The position numbers were made by a program, and so were the translations under genes. The notes under the pieces were generated by a model that was given only the letters and a program-made list of their open reading frames with translations, did not search any database and was not told where the DNA came from. A stretch of 64,000 nt of DNA from Candidatus Protochlamydia amoebophila UWE25 (GTDB lineage: Bacteria > Chlamydiota > Chlamydiia > Chlamydiales > Parachlamydiaceae): NCBI RefSeq assembly GCF_000011565.2, contig NC_005861.2, positions 1,054,001 to 1,118,000 on the forward strand, in the 5' to 3' direction. This document shows positions 35,529 through 44,012 of this stretch, in pieces (positions within the stretch are counted from its first letter, which is position 1; the number at the start of each line of letters is the position of its first letter).

Positions 35529-36621
35529 CAGTTTTGGTCATTTATTTAAAATGACGACTTGGGGGGAATCTCATGGAAAAGCGATGGGCGTTGTGATTGA
35601 TGGCTGTCCCTCTGGAATTTTTCTAACTGAGCAGGACATCAATCAAGAGCTATATTGGAGGAAACCTGGCCGCAATGAACTAACTTCACCAAGGCTAGAA
35701 GAAGATCAAGTAGAAATCTTATCGGGTTTATTTAATGGACAAACAACTGGAGCCCCTATCTCTTTGATCATTTGGAATAAAGATGTAAATTCCAGCGCTT
35801 ATGAAGGAATGCATACCCTTTTTCGTCCAGGCCATGCAAATTATACCTATTCAAATAAATACGGGATTTTTGATTATCGAGGAGGTGGCCGAGCGTCAGC
35901 AAGAGAGACTGTTTGCCGTGTCGCTGCTGGAGCCATTGCAAAGAAAATATTATCAGACGTTGGAATTTCAGTGGTTGCTTATCTCTATTCCATAGGAGAA
36001 ATAGAGGGAAAAATTGAATTATCAGACCATGTAAATAACGTGCCTTTATTGCAACAAACCATTCGCAATAGTTCCCTTTTTTCTCCCTCACCAGCTGCTG
36101 AAAAAATGAAAGGCGTTTTAGAAGAAGCCAGAAAAGAGGGGGATTCTGTGGGAGGGATTGTTGAAGCAATGGCTTTTAATGTTCCTTGTGGATGGGGTGA
36201 CCCTGTTTACGAAAAATTAGAGGCAAATTTGGCAAAAGCTATGCTGTCTATTCCAGCTTCTAAAGGATTTGAGATAGGAGAGGGATTCAAGGCTTCTCAG
36301 ATGAGAGGAACTGAACATAATGATTTATTTGGAATCCAAAATGATCAAATTTCTTTTGTAACTAACCATGCTGGAGGAACTTTGGGGGGAATTTCAACAG
36401 GGGAGCCTATTATCATTAAAGTCCCTTTTAAGCCAACTTCAAGCATAAATAAGGTGCAGACTTCTTTGAATGAGAAAGGTGAAATTTGTGATTATCGTTT
36501 ACCCACTGGATCTCGTCACGATCCTTGCGTTGCCATTCGCGCTGTTCCTGTTGTTGAGGCTATGATGGCATTAGTATTAGTTGATGCTTTTTTGATGAGC
36601 AAATTTTGTCAGCTGAATTGA
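35518..36621 (+). CDS. aroC: chorismate synthase
   Basis: The 367-residue enzyme makes chorismate from EPSP using reduced FMN. Family motifs are GHLFKMTTWGESHGKAMGVVIDG at the start (within the first 30 residues), RPGHANYTY, DYRGGGRASARET (FMN site), and late GSRHDPCVAIRAVPVVEAM. ATG 35518 gives the usual N-terminus MASNSFGHLF and has AGAGG upstream. aroB is not in this cluster, unlike the typical chlamydial arrangement. Confidence 0.95.
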   Translation: MASNSFGHLFKMTTWGESHGKAMGVVIDGCPSGIFLTEQDINQELYWRKPGRNELTSPRLEEDQVEILSGLFNGQTTGAPISLIIWNKDVNSSAYEGMHTLFRPGHANYTYSNKYGIFDYRGGGRASARETVCRVAAGAIAKKILSDVGISVVAYLYSIGEIEGKIELSDHVNNVPLLQQTIRNSSLFSPSPAAEKMKGVLEEARKEGDSVGGIVEAMAFNVPCGWGDPVYEKLEANLAKAMLSIPASKGFEIGEGFKASQMRGTEHNDLFGIQNDQISFVTNHAGGTLGGISTGEPIIIKVPFKPTSSINKVQTSLNEKGEICDYRLPTGSRHDPCVAIRAVPVVEAMMALVLVDAFLMSKFCQLN

Positions 36622-36918
36622 AATTTTGAGCAATAGATGTTCTTTATTTTATCTATTTTTAATTAAATAGATAGATATTTTAAAACTTTTATTGTAAAAA
36701 CTTATAAAGTTAAATCAATTTATACTATTTATTTTATTAATTGATTTAAGTTGATGCATTGCTTACCCCTAATTTATTTACCCATGCCTTTTTATGCCTC
36801 TGTTTGTTTTAAACGCCTCGAAATAACAAAACCTACTTGGCCGTCTTAAAATCAACGATTCTGTTAGAAAAAACGACTGGGAAAATAACAAAATTTTTTA
36901 GTCATTCGCGGAATTCTT

Positions 36919-37674
36919 ATGAAAAAAAATCCTTCTTTGTATTTTATTTTATTTTTAAGCTTATTTTGCTGTGGACAAATGATTTCGGCAGCTACATTAC
37001 ATACAATTTTAGTGGCTGACACGATTCATGACATCAATTCCATTACGGTCCCAGATTTGGCAAGGTGGCAAAAAGAACTGCAGATGATTGCTCAATCTAC
37101 GCATATGATTTTAAAAGAGATAACTTTTGAAGGGAAACGTTTCCGCAAACAACTCATTGTTGATTATTTAAAAAATTTTTCCGTTAATCATGACGACGCC
37201 GTAGTGTTCATTTTCTCTGGACATGGTTATCGAACGCGAGACAAAAAATCACCTTGGCCTTTTTTAATATTTGAGCTTGATAAGCATGGAATGGATTTAA
37301 AATGGATTGACGAAATTATTCGGTCTAAAAAACCCCGTTTTTCTTTAGTTTTAGGGGATTGTTGCAACAATTACATTGAAAAAGGCTTTTTAGGTGAGAA
37401 TAAAAATATCTTTGTCAATTTACGTTTAGTAGAAACAGATCCTTCTGGTTACAACCAGTTATTTTGCCGAGCAAAAGGGCATATTATTGTTTGTAGCTGC
37501 AGTCCAGGAAATTTCTCTTACGGATCTCCTTTTGGAGGATTATATTCACAGTGTTTTCTCGTTAGCTTAAACAGAGAAATATCTCAAAAATTTCCTAGTT
37601 GGAAAAAAGTTTTAGAAAGAGCCAATGGTTACATTCAACAAGTGCAAATACCTGTTTGTGAAATCAACCATTGA
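36919..37674 (+). CDS. secreted caspase-like (clan CD) protein
   Basis: The 251-residue product has a signal peptide (LYFILFLSLFCCGQMISAA, cleavage near residue 25). It then has a caspase/metacaspase-like core: strand DDAVVFIFSGHGYR with His 102, and strand FSLVLGDCCNN with Cys 148, the positions of the His-Cys dyad in peptidase C14. The distance of about 46 residues between them is as in the family. A later segment VCSCSPGNFSYGSPFGG may shape the substrate pocket. It would act outside the cytosol, possibly on host proteins. It precedes a second secreted protein by 51 bases. Confidence 0.7.
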   Translation: MKKNPSLYFILFLSLFCCGQMISAATLHTILVADTIHDINSITVPDLARWQKELQMIAQSTHMILKEITFEGKRFRKQLIVDYLKNFSVNHDDAVVFIFSGHGYRTRDKKSPWPFLIFELDKHGMDLKWIDEIIRSKKPRFSLVLGDCCNNYIEKGFLGENKNIFVNLRLVETDPSGYNQLFCRAKGHIIVCSCSPGNFSYGSPFGGLYSQCFLVSLNREISQKFPSWKKVLERANGYIQQVQIPVCEINH

Positions 37675-37680
37675 TAACAA

Positions 37681-37720
37681 TTTCTTGATAAATTAAATTT
37701 TTATTTTTCTTATCAAGGAG
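37681..37720 (+). promoter_or_regulatory. hairpin covering the ribosome site of the next gene
   Basis: TTTCTTGATAA (37681-37691) pairs base for base with TTATCAAGGAG (37710-37720): 11 bp including two T-G pairs, around 18 AT-rich bases. The 3' arm contains the whole AAGGAG ribosome site of the gene starting at 37726. It could control translation, for example by temperature, or act as a transcript end for the caspase-like gene. Confidence 0.4.
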
Positions 37721-37725
37721 TACTT

Positions 37726-38427
37726 ATGCGAAATACCACAAACTTTTTTTACAAAATTTGCTTTTTTGCCCTACTGTTTTCTGCAACTGCGATTGCTCAA
37801 ACACAAACGATAACAGGATCGAATCGCCTCGAACCTTTAAACCCCATTCCCATAACACCTACTGTTAATCCCACTCTTTCTTCTTTAAAACCCGTTGCTT
37901 CACCTCCAGCTTTAGTTCCTCAGCAAGCCACTTATTTACATCCTGGTATTCTCGTGTTTAGAAATAATACGTGGGAGGGTGGAGATCATCTTCTGAATGT
38001 GTCTAGCAATATCGGTGTTTATGTTTCTATTATCAAACCTGAATCAGATCCTTTAGCTATCTCGGAGGAAAGTTTAAAAAATATCGTTGATCAAATCTTT
38101 AAAAAATTTAACATTAATCCTGTGACTTTAGCTGCTCCCGGGCATCCCCCTTTACCAGCTTTTCAAATTCAAATATTAGCTTATCCGATAGATAAAGGTT
38201 ATGTTGTGACGTGTGAGGGAAGATTATTTGAATCAGTAAGTTTACAACGGTTTGTTTTAGATCCTGCCATGGCATTTCAAGCTATTACTTGGGAAAAGAA
38301 AGGATTGCATGTTGGTCCGACGGATAAAATCATAGAGCAAATCCAAACAAATGTGGCTGAAATTGCTCAGTCATTTGGAGAGAGGTTTGATGCTTTTGAG
38401 CGACGTAAAAAAGATTTGACTCGCTAA
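37726..38427 (+). CDS. secreted protein of unknown function
   Basis: The 233-residue product has a signal peptide (ICFFALLFSATAIAQ, cleavage near residue 24), then a Pro/Thr-rich linker (about residues 35-70) and a folded domain with ILVFRNNTWEGGDHLL, LPAFQIQILAYPIDKGYVV and a charged C-terminus FGERFDAFERRKKDL. No family is recognised. The position 51 bases after the caspase-like gene suggests they are expressed together, but its ribosome site is within a hairpin, so its translation may be separately controlled. Confidence 0.7.
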   Translation: MRNTTNFFYKICFFALLFSATAIAQTQTITGSNRLEPLNPIPITPTVNPTLSSLKPVASPPALVPQQATYLHPGILVFRNNTWEGGDHLLNVSSNIGVYVSIIKPESDPLAISEESLKNIVDQIFKKFNINPVTLAAPGHPPLPAFQIQILAYPIDKGYVVTCEGRLFESVSLQRFVLDPAMAFQAITWEKKGLHVGPTDKIIEQIQTNVAEIAQSFGERFDAFERRKKDLTR

Positions 38428-38542
38428 GTTTATTTCTCATATGAATAAAATTATAATTTTATTTAATTAAATATTGCAAATTAAACTTATATTTAAATAT
38501 AATTTGTAATTAAATAATTATAAAAAATAAATGAGGTAATTA

Positions 38543-38929
38543 ATGTTTAACCGTCTTCCTTCTGATTTTCCTGAAAGCTTGTTAAAAAGTGGTGTGATTA
38601 CTTTTGCCATTGATGCACTTATTTATGGCAATGCCGAGCAAGCACTAGCTGTTAGTGGCACTGCAGTTGTTGCAACGTTAATTAGTGCACTAACCACTCC
38701 CTTATTTCGCAAAATGTTTGCTGCTGAGCAACATGCAACTGTGACTTGGTACCATTCAGCGGTTCAAATTGCGACAAGCATTGCTTTGAGCCAGGTATTA
38801 ATTAATACTTTTTCTCATTATCGAGTCAATCTATTATCAGGCGCTATTTTAGCCATTGGAATAAGCTTAGCTGTAGATGGTTTCAAAAATCGCAACCTAA
38901 ACCATAATATTTCTGTGATCATGGTTTAA
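38543..38929 (+). CDS. small membrane protein of unknown function
   Basis: The 128-residue product is hydrophobic, with about three to four helices (GVITFAIDALIYG, AVSGTAVVATLISALTTPLF, AVQIATSIALSQVLINTF, LLSGAILAIGISLAVDGF). The short ends are polar. A GAGGTAATT ribosome region precedes the ATG. The bilobed hydrophobic character recalls chlamydial inclusion-membrane proteins, but no secretion signal can be judged by eye. No function is assigned. Confidence 0.6.
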   Translation: MFNRLPSDFPESLLKSGVITFAIDALIYGNAEQALAVSGTAVVATLISALTTPLFRKMFAAEQHATVTWYHSAVQIATSIALSQVLINTFSHYRVNLLSGAILAIGISLAVDGFKNRNLNHNISVIMV

Positions 38930-38941
38930 TGAAAGGGGGCG

Positions 38942-39193
38942 ATGCTTATTGCATTGGCTCCCTCAAAACTTATGGAGACTAGTTTGAATCTATTGTCTCA
39001 TCTTAATGTAAAAATTTCAGCTCCTGCTTCCTATTCGAACTTATAATCGTCAATTGTCCAAGACCTTGTTAAAAAAGCCCCTTTGAAAGTGCTTTCGAAA
39101 TCACTCCCTTATCGCCAAATGACTTCCCAAAAATCCCTTTTGGTAAAGTTTCGGCAATGGAAGACATTAGCAACACTTACAGAGTTAAGCTGA
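38942..39193 (+). pseudogene. short ORF with one in-frame stop
   Basis: From an ATG at 38942 with a strong upstream purine run (AAAGGGGG), one frame reads MLIALAPSKLMETSLNLLSH to a TAA after 34 codons. It then continues without another stop through DLVKKAPLKVLSKSLPYRQM and KFRQWKTLATLTELS to a TGA at 39191. It may be a small gene lost by one nonsense mutation. The family is not recognised. The remaining bases to the next gene hold nothing visible. Confidence 0.3.
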
Positions 39194-39288
39194 AAAGCCA
39201 AAATTCAGATTACTATTGCAATGATTTTTAGCTATATGTAATTTTGTTAAAATATTTATAAATTAAAAAATTTATTTCACTCATTTGG

Positions 39289-41259
39289 ATGGTCATTTTG
39301 AATATTCCTACTCTAAGTTATAGTTATCTTGTCAATACAATGACCACTTCTGACTATCAATCTCAAGAAATTAGCGATCTTTCTAGAGATGAAGATATCC
39401 CCTTAGGCAATTCTTTGGCAAATATAGAAGAAACTAGTGCACCAACGATTCAAGTTCACGATTTTTCCTCTTCATCTGAAGAACTTCAACTAAGCTTTCA
39501 AGAGGGAACTTCTCTGACTATTTCTCATTCTCAGTTAGCTATGTTAAGGGAAAAATCCCTTTATTTTAAAACTCTTTGGTCAGGAAATTTTCAAGAAACC
39601 CTTCAACATCCTCTGGCTTTGACACAAAAGGAGTTTACGCATCTGCTTAATTGTGTCATGGATGCTAATTTTAAAGTTCCTTTGGAAGAGATCACTTCTT
39701 CCATTCAACTAGCCGATTATTATGAACTAACAGAAGTGGTGAAAAATTTAGAAGAACAGCTGATTGAGGGATACCGAACACAGGAATTTGAACCATTTAG
39801 TTCCACTGAAGAGAGTTTAGTCGCATTAAAAGAACTTTTAAATTTTGCACATCGCTATCAATTAAGTACATTGAAGAACTATTTAGAATTGACCGTTGTG
39901 AGCGCCTTATTAAATCAGACCTCTCAACTGACGGAGTTTGAAAAAATTATAAAGCACTTCTTAAATGAGATAGAAGCATTTAATTTTTCAGACAATGCTT
40001 ATTTAACAGATGCCCATCTTTTAGCATTAAAAGATTGTAAAAATTTAAAAGTACTCCATTTAGAGAAATGTCAGGTTATTACGGACGATGGTTTGGCGCA
40101 TTTGACACCCTTAACGGCTTTGCAGCATTTAGAATTAAGCGATTGCAGGAAACTCACCGATGCAGGATTAGCTCATTTGACACCCTTAACGGCTTTGCAG
40201 CATCTAAATCTAAGCTTTTGCGATAAACTCACCGATGCAGGATTAGCTCATTTGACACCCTTAACGGCTTTGCAGCATCTAAATCTAAGCAGGTGCTATT
40301 ATAAACTCACCGATGCAGGATTAGCTCATTTGACACCCTTAACGGCTTTGCAGCATCTAAATCTAAGCTTTTGCGATAAACTCACCGATGCAGGATTAGT
40401 CCATTTGAAACTCTTAACGGGTTTGCAGCATCTAGATCTAAGAGAATTCTGGGAACTTACCGGTGCAGGATTAGCGCATTTAACAACTTTAACCGCTTTG
40501 CAGCATCTAGATCTGAGTGGATGCGATAAGCTCACTGACGTAGGATTAGCCCATTTAACACCCTTAACGACTTTGCAGCATCTAGATCTGAAAAGGTGTC
40601 GTAATCTCACGAACGCTGGATTAGTCCATTTGAAACTCTTAACGGGTTTGCAGCATCTAAATTTGAGCGAATGCTATCATCTCACCGATGCAGGATTAGC
40701 CCATTTGACACCCTTAACCGCTTTGCAGCATCTAGATCTAAGCCAATGCAGTAAACTCACTGACGATGGATTAGCCCATTTAACACCCTTGACGGCTTTG
40801 CAGCATCTAGATCTAAGCCAATGCAGTAAACTCACTGACGATGGATTAGCCCATTTAACACCCTTGACGGCTTTGCAGCATTTAGTTCTGGCTAGGTGCC
40901 GTAATCTCACGGACGCTGGATTAGCGCATTTGACACCCTTAGAGACTTTACAACATTTAAATTTGAGTGGAGGCTATAAGCTCACGGGTGCTGGATTAGC
41001 GCATTTGAGGCCCTTAGTGGCTTTACAGCATTTAGATTTGAGCTATTGTAATGGGCTCACGGACGCTGGATTAGCGCATTTGACACCCTTAGTGGCTTTA
41101 CAGCATTTAGATTTGAGCTATTGTGATGGGCTCACGGACGCTGGATTAACGCATTTGAGGCCCTTAGTGGCTTTACAGCATTTAGATTTGAGCTATTGTG
41201 ATGGGCTCACGGACGCTGGATTAGCGCATTTTAAATTCTTAGCAGCTATAATACACTAA
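39289..41259 (+). CDS. BTB-LRR protein, candidate host-directed effector
   Basis: The 656-residue product has no signal peptide. Residues about 45-165 resemble a BTB/POZ domain (FQEGTSLTISHSQLAMLREK, SLYFKTLWSGNFQET, EEITSSIQLADYYELTEVV), and a helical linker (BACK-like) follows. From about residue 240 to the end there are 16 leucine-rich repeats of 25 residues with the pattern LTPLTALQHLNLS-C-KLTDAGLAH. BTB proteins recruit substrates to cullin-3 ubiquitin ligases in eukaryotes, and amoeba-associated chlamydiae carry expanded BTB/F-box families thought to be secreted. A role in host ubiquitination is therefore inferred. ATG 39289 is used; ATG 39337 is possible. Confidence 0.85.
   Translation: MVILNIPTLSYSYLVNTMTTSDYQSQEISDLSRDEDIPLGNSLANIEETSAPTIQVHDFSSSSEELQLSFQEGTSLTISHSQLAMLREKSLYFKTLWSGNFQETLQHPLALTQKEFTHLLNCVMDANFKVPLEEITSSIQLADYYELTEVVKNLEEQLIEGYRTQEFEPFSSTEESLVALKELLNFAHRYQLSTLKNYLELTVVSALLNQTSQLTEFEKIIKHFLNEIEAFNFSDNAYLTDAHLLALKDCKNLKVLHLEKCQVITDDGLAHLTPLTALQHLELSDCRKLTDAGLAHLTPLTALQHLNLSFCDKLTDAGLAHLTPLTALQHLNLSRCYYKLTDAGLAHLTPLTALQHLNLSFCDKLTDAGLVHLKLLTGLQHLDLREFWELTGAGLAHLTTLTALQHLDLSGCDKLTDVGLAHLTPLTTLQHLDLKRCRNLTNAGLVHLKLLTGLQHLNLSECYHLTDAGLAHLTPLTALQHLDLSQCSKLTDDGLAHLTPLTALQHLDLSQCSKLTDDGLAHLTPLTALQHLVLARCRNLTDAGLAHLTPLETLQHLNLSGGYKLTGAGLAHLRPLVALQHLDLSYCNGLTDAGLAHLTPLVALQHLDLSYCDGLTDAGLTHLRPLVALQHLDLSYCDGLTDAGLAHFKFLAAIIH
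40090..41240 (+). repeat. 75-base tandem repeats encoding the LRRs
   Basis: About 15-16 units of 75 bases (one of 78) repeat in tandem, each built around gcatttgacacccttaacgg and ctttgcagcatctagat. Units at about 40721-40795 and 40796-40870 are almost identical at the DNA level, and so are those near 41035-41234. Low divergence between neighbouring units shows recent expansion or gene conversion. Confidence 0.9.
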
Positions 41260-41591
41260 GAAACTTTTTAAGCTTTACCGGGAAATGAACTAAAAGTTAA
41301 AAAAAAGCAGCTCGAAGGCGAGGATTTGGGAAAAGGCTTGCGCAGATAAAAGCTTCACAAGTTAACGAAGTTTAGAGCTTGGATTTTATGTCGGATCCGC
41401 TTGCAAATAGAAAGAAAAGCGGTTATGGGTTGGTTTTTTTATTTTTTCTGATGTCTCTCCATTGCCATAACTAGATTGAAAACTCCTAAGAGGATTCATA
41501 TGAACATTTTTGTTTTTATATTATTTTATTATAAAAAATGGTAATTTTATATAAATTTTCCTGTTATTAATTAAATACCATTTATTAGTTA
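41260..41591. other. gap between convergent genes
   Basis: No gene is visible. CCGCTT (41397-41402) and AAGCGG (41417-41422) can pair, followed by TTGGTTTTTTTATTTTTT, a plausible terminator for the BTB-LRR gene. AAATGGTA (41536-41543) and TACCATTT (41576-41583) form an inverted repeat just beyond ribH that could end the rib operon. Confidence 0.4.
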
Positions 41592-42110
41592 TTATTTACA
41601 AACAGAAGTATTATTGGCAGTCGAAGAATGGGGATGATTTCTAAGCAAAGAGAGTTGATCAGTCAAGTCTATCATCTCTATGGCTGTTTGAACGGCTTCC
41701 CGCCCTTTATTTCCCATTTTCACTCCTGAGCGTTCCATGGCTTGTTCCACCGTATCCGTTGTTAAGATTCCAAATACAACCGGAAGATTAATTTCTAAAG
41801 AAACATTCAGAATTCCTGCAGCAGATTGGCTAGCAACATAGTCAAAATGGGGGGTGGTCCCACGAATAATAGCTCCCAAACAAATAATGGCATCAAATTC
41901 TCCTGAAAGGGCCATTTGTTTTGCAATTAAAGGAATTTCAAAAGCACCAGGTACCCAAGCAACAGGAAGGTTTTGTGTTGATATTCCATATCTTTCTAAT
42001 TCATCTAAGGACCCCTCAAGAAGATTTTTGGTTATGGTTTCGTTAAAACGAGAAATAACAATTCCAATACGAGCTTTTGAAATATTTAATTTACCCTTAT
42101 ATTCTTTCAT
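41592..42110 (-). CDS. ribH: 6,7-dimethyl-8-ribityllumazine synthase
   Basis: The 172-residue enzyme condenses the RibB product with the pyrimidine intermediate to form lumazine. Seen are RIGIVISRFNETITKNLLEG, the VPGAFEIPL motif, ICLGAIIRGTTPHFDYV with the catalytic His, and FGILTTDTVEQAMERSG. The length is normal, with a slightly long polar tail. It is last in the mutM-ribE-ribBA-ribH operon, 30 bases after ribBA. Confidence 0.95.
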   Translation of the reverse strand: MKEYKGKLNISKARIGIVISRFNETITKNLLEGSLDELERYGISTQNLPVAWVPGAFEIPLIAKQMALSGEFDAIICLGAIIRGTTPHFDYVASQSAAGILNVSLEINLPVVFGILTTDTVEQAMERSGVKMGNKGREAVQTAIEMIDLTDQLSLLRNHPHSSTANNTSVCK

Positions 42111-42140
42111 CTAATGATTCCTGTTTATTTAAAGAAAAAG

Positions 42141-43379
42141 TTACGTCGAATGATGAATTTCTAATTTATCTTCACTTAAGTCAATCAAATGACCGAGTTT
42201 GTCTTTTTTAGTTTGTAAATAATGTTTATTCTCTTTTGTTACACAAACAGGTAAAGGCACCCTTTCAGTAATTTCTAAATCATACCCTGCTAGCCCATTA
42301 TATTTAGCTAAATTATTTGTCATTAATCGGATTGTCGATAATCCTAAATCAACTAAAATTTGGGCTCCTATTCCATATTCGCGAGAATCAATTGGAAAAC
42401 CTAGTTCAAGGTTAGCTTCTAATGTGTCTTTCCCTTGATCTTGAAGATTGTAAGCTTTTAATTTATGACCAATTCCAATTCCTCTTCCTTCATGCCCTCG
42501 TAAATAAATAATCACTCCTCGTCCTTCTTGCTCTATTTTTTCCATGGCAAGTTTTAGCTGGGAGCCACAATCGCATCGTTTAGAACCAAAAACATCGCCA
42601 GTTAAGCATTCCGAATGCATTCTTACAAGAATGTTTTTTTGATTTTTTATTTCGCCTTTCACTAATGCAATATGTTGAATTCCATCTAATTGTGATTCAT
42701 AAACATAAGCGTTAAAATCTCCAAATGGAGTAGGAATAGGGGATTGTGAAAAACAGCTCACTAATTTTTCATGCCTTCTTCTAAAACGAATAAGCTCTGC
42801 AATCGTAATAATGGGAATTTGATGAAGGTCGGAAAATTTCTCCAATTCTGGTAAACGCATCATGGAACCATCTTCATTGATAAGTTCTGCAAGGATACCT
42901 GCCGGATAAAGTTTGGCTAAGTTTGTCAGATCAACAGCAGCTTCTGTGTGACCTGCCCTTTTTAGAACGCCCCCTTCTTTGTAACGAAGAGGGAAGATAT
43001 GTCCCGGGCGGCCTAAATCTTCTGGTTTTGTATGAGGGTGAATGAGAGATAAAATTGTTTTAGTTCTATCTTCAGCCGAAACTCCAGTTGTTACACCTTG
43101 ATGCAAATAATCAACAGAGACTGTAAAAGCTGTTTGTTTACGATCTGTATTATCTGTAACCATTGGAGGGAGTTTTAATTCATCTAGACGTTGTCCTTTC
43201 ATGGCTAAGCAGATAATGCCTGTAGTATGCCTGATCATAAATCCCAATGAACTTGGATGTGCTTTTTCTGCAGCTAAAATCAAATCTCCTTCATTTTCTC
43301 TATTTTCATCGTCAACAACAATAACAAATTTTCCTTCTTTTAAGGCTAAAAGCGCATCTTCTAATCGATAGGTTTTCAT
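42141..43379 (-). CDS. ribBA: 3,4-dihydroxy-2-butanone-4-phosphate synthase / GTP cyclohydrolase II
   Basis: The 412-residue bifunctional enzyme provides both precursors of riboflavin. The N-terminal half (RibB) has VVDDENRENEGDLILAAE and a late GRPGHIFPLR with HTEAAVDL. The C-terminal half (RibA) has RMHSECLTGDVFGSKRCDCG (zinc cysteines), YLRGHEGRGIG and MTNNLAKYNGL. Both active sites look complete. It begins 7 bases after ribE. Confidence 0.96.
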   Translation of the reverse strand: MKTYRLEDALLALKEGKFVIVVDDENRENEGDLILAAEKAHPSSLGFMIRHTTGIICLAMKGQRLDELKLPPMVTDNTDRKQTAFTVSVDYLHQGVTTGVSAEDRTKTILSLIHPHTKPEDLGRPGHIFPLRYKEGGVLKRAGHTEAAVDLTNLAKLYPAGILAELINEDGSMMRLPELEKFSDLHQIPIITIAELIRFRRRHEKLVSCFSQSPIPTPFGDFNAYVYESQLDGIQHIALVKGEIKNQKNILVRMHSECLTGDVFGSKRCDCGSQLKLAMEKIEQEGRGVIIYLRGHEGRGIGIGHKLKAYNLQDQGKDTLEANLELGFPIDSREYGIGAQILVDLGLSTIRLMTNNLAKYNGLAGYDLEITERVPLPVCVTKENKHYLQTKKDKLGHLIDLSEDKLEIHHST

Positions 43380-43386
43380 GAATTCA

Positions 43387-43992
43387 TTATCCTTGGTTGT
43401 GATAGGGAGTCATCAATTTTTCAATATATTTAGCCATTAAATCTACTTCTACATTAACTAAATCACCTTTTCCTTTTCTTCCCAATATTGTGCATTGACC
43501 AGTATGTGGAATCATAGCAAAGGAAAAATGGCTTGCGCCAATTTCAGCAATAGTTAAGCTAACACCGTCTATAGTAATAGAGCCTTTGTGAACAACATAG
43601 CGCAAGAGAGGAGGAGAAATTTTGATTGTTACCCAGTAAGCCCCCCCTTCTAAGGTTGAATAGGAAATAATGCGTCCTATATCGTCAATATGGCCTTGTA
43701 CAAGATGGCCTCCTAAGCGGTCGCTATATTTAATGGCTCTTTCGAGGTTTACAAAATCCCCTATCGATAAGTGATGAAAATAAGTTCGTTGCAGGGTTTC
43801 CGCGACTAAATCACAAGAAAATGATTGTTTGAAATATTCTACAACAGTTAGACAACAGCCACTAACGTTAATTGAGTCTCCAATTTTAATATCTTCTAAA
43901 ATTTTTGATGCTTCAATCTGAAAACGAATTCCATCACCCCGTTTTTCAATCTTTGTGAGACATCCCACTTCCTCTACTAACCCAGTAAACAT
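43387..43992 (-). CDS. ribE: riboflavin synthase, alpha chain
   Basis: The 201-residue enzyme dismutates lumazine to riboflavin. It has the conserved start MFTGLVEEVG, then GDSINVSGCCLTV and HLVQGHIDDIG of the first barrel, and the equivalent KGSITIDGVSLTIAEIG of the second barrel. It begins 20 bases after mutM and ends 7 bases before ribBA. No FMN riboswitch is visible upstream of the operon. Confidence 0.95.
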   Translation of the reverse strand: MFTGLVEEVGCLTKIEKRGDGIRFQIEASKILEDIKIGDSINVSGCCLTVVEYFKQSFSCDLVAETLQRTYFHHLSIGDFVNLERAIKYSDRLGGHLVQGHIDDIGRIISYSTLEGGAYWVTIKISPPLLRYVVHKGSITIDGVSLTIAEIGASHFSFAMIPHTGQCTILGRKGKGDLVNVEVDLMAKYIEKLMTPYHNQG

Positions 43993-44012
43993 AAATTCCT
44001 TTTAAGCTTGTA

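Noticed and set aside
35768-36169. 133-codon minus-strand frame inside aroC
   Set aside because: It lies wholly within the chorismate synthase gene, whose motifs are complete, so this is a shadow frame.
40326-40910. Two antisense open frames (40326-40610 and 40677-40910) with repeated Arg/Cys/Lys-rich products
   Set aside because: They are the reverse-strand reading of the LRR repeats. The repeated look comes from the LRR units, and neither has a ribosome site.
39289-41259. LRR repeat region considered as a CRISPR array
   Set aside because: The repeats are contiguous 75-base coding units without spacers, in an open frame.
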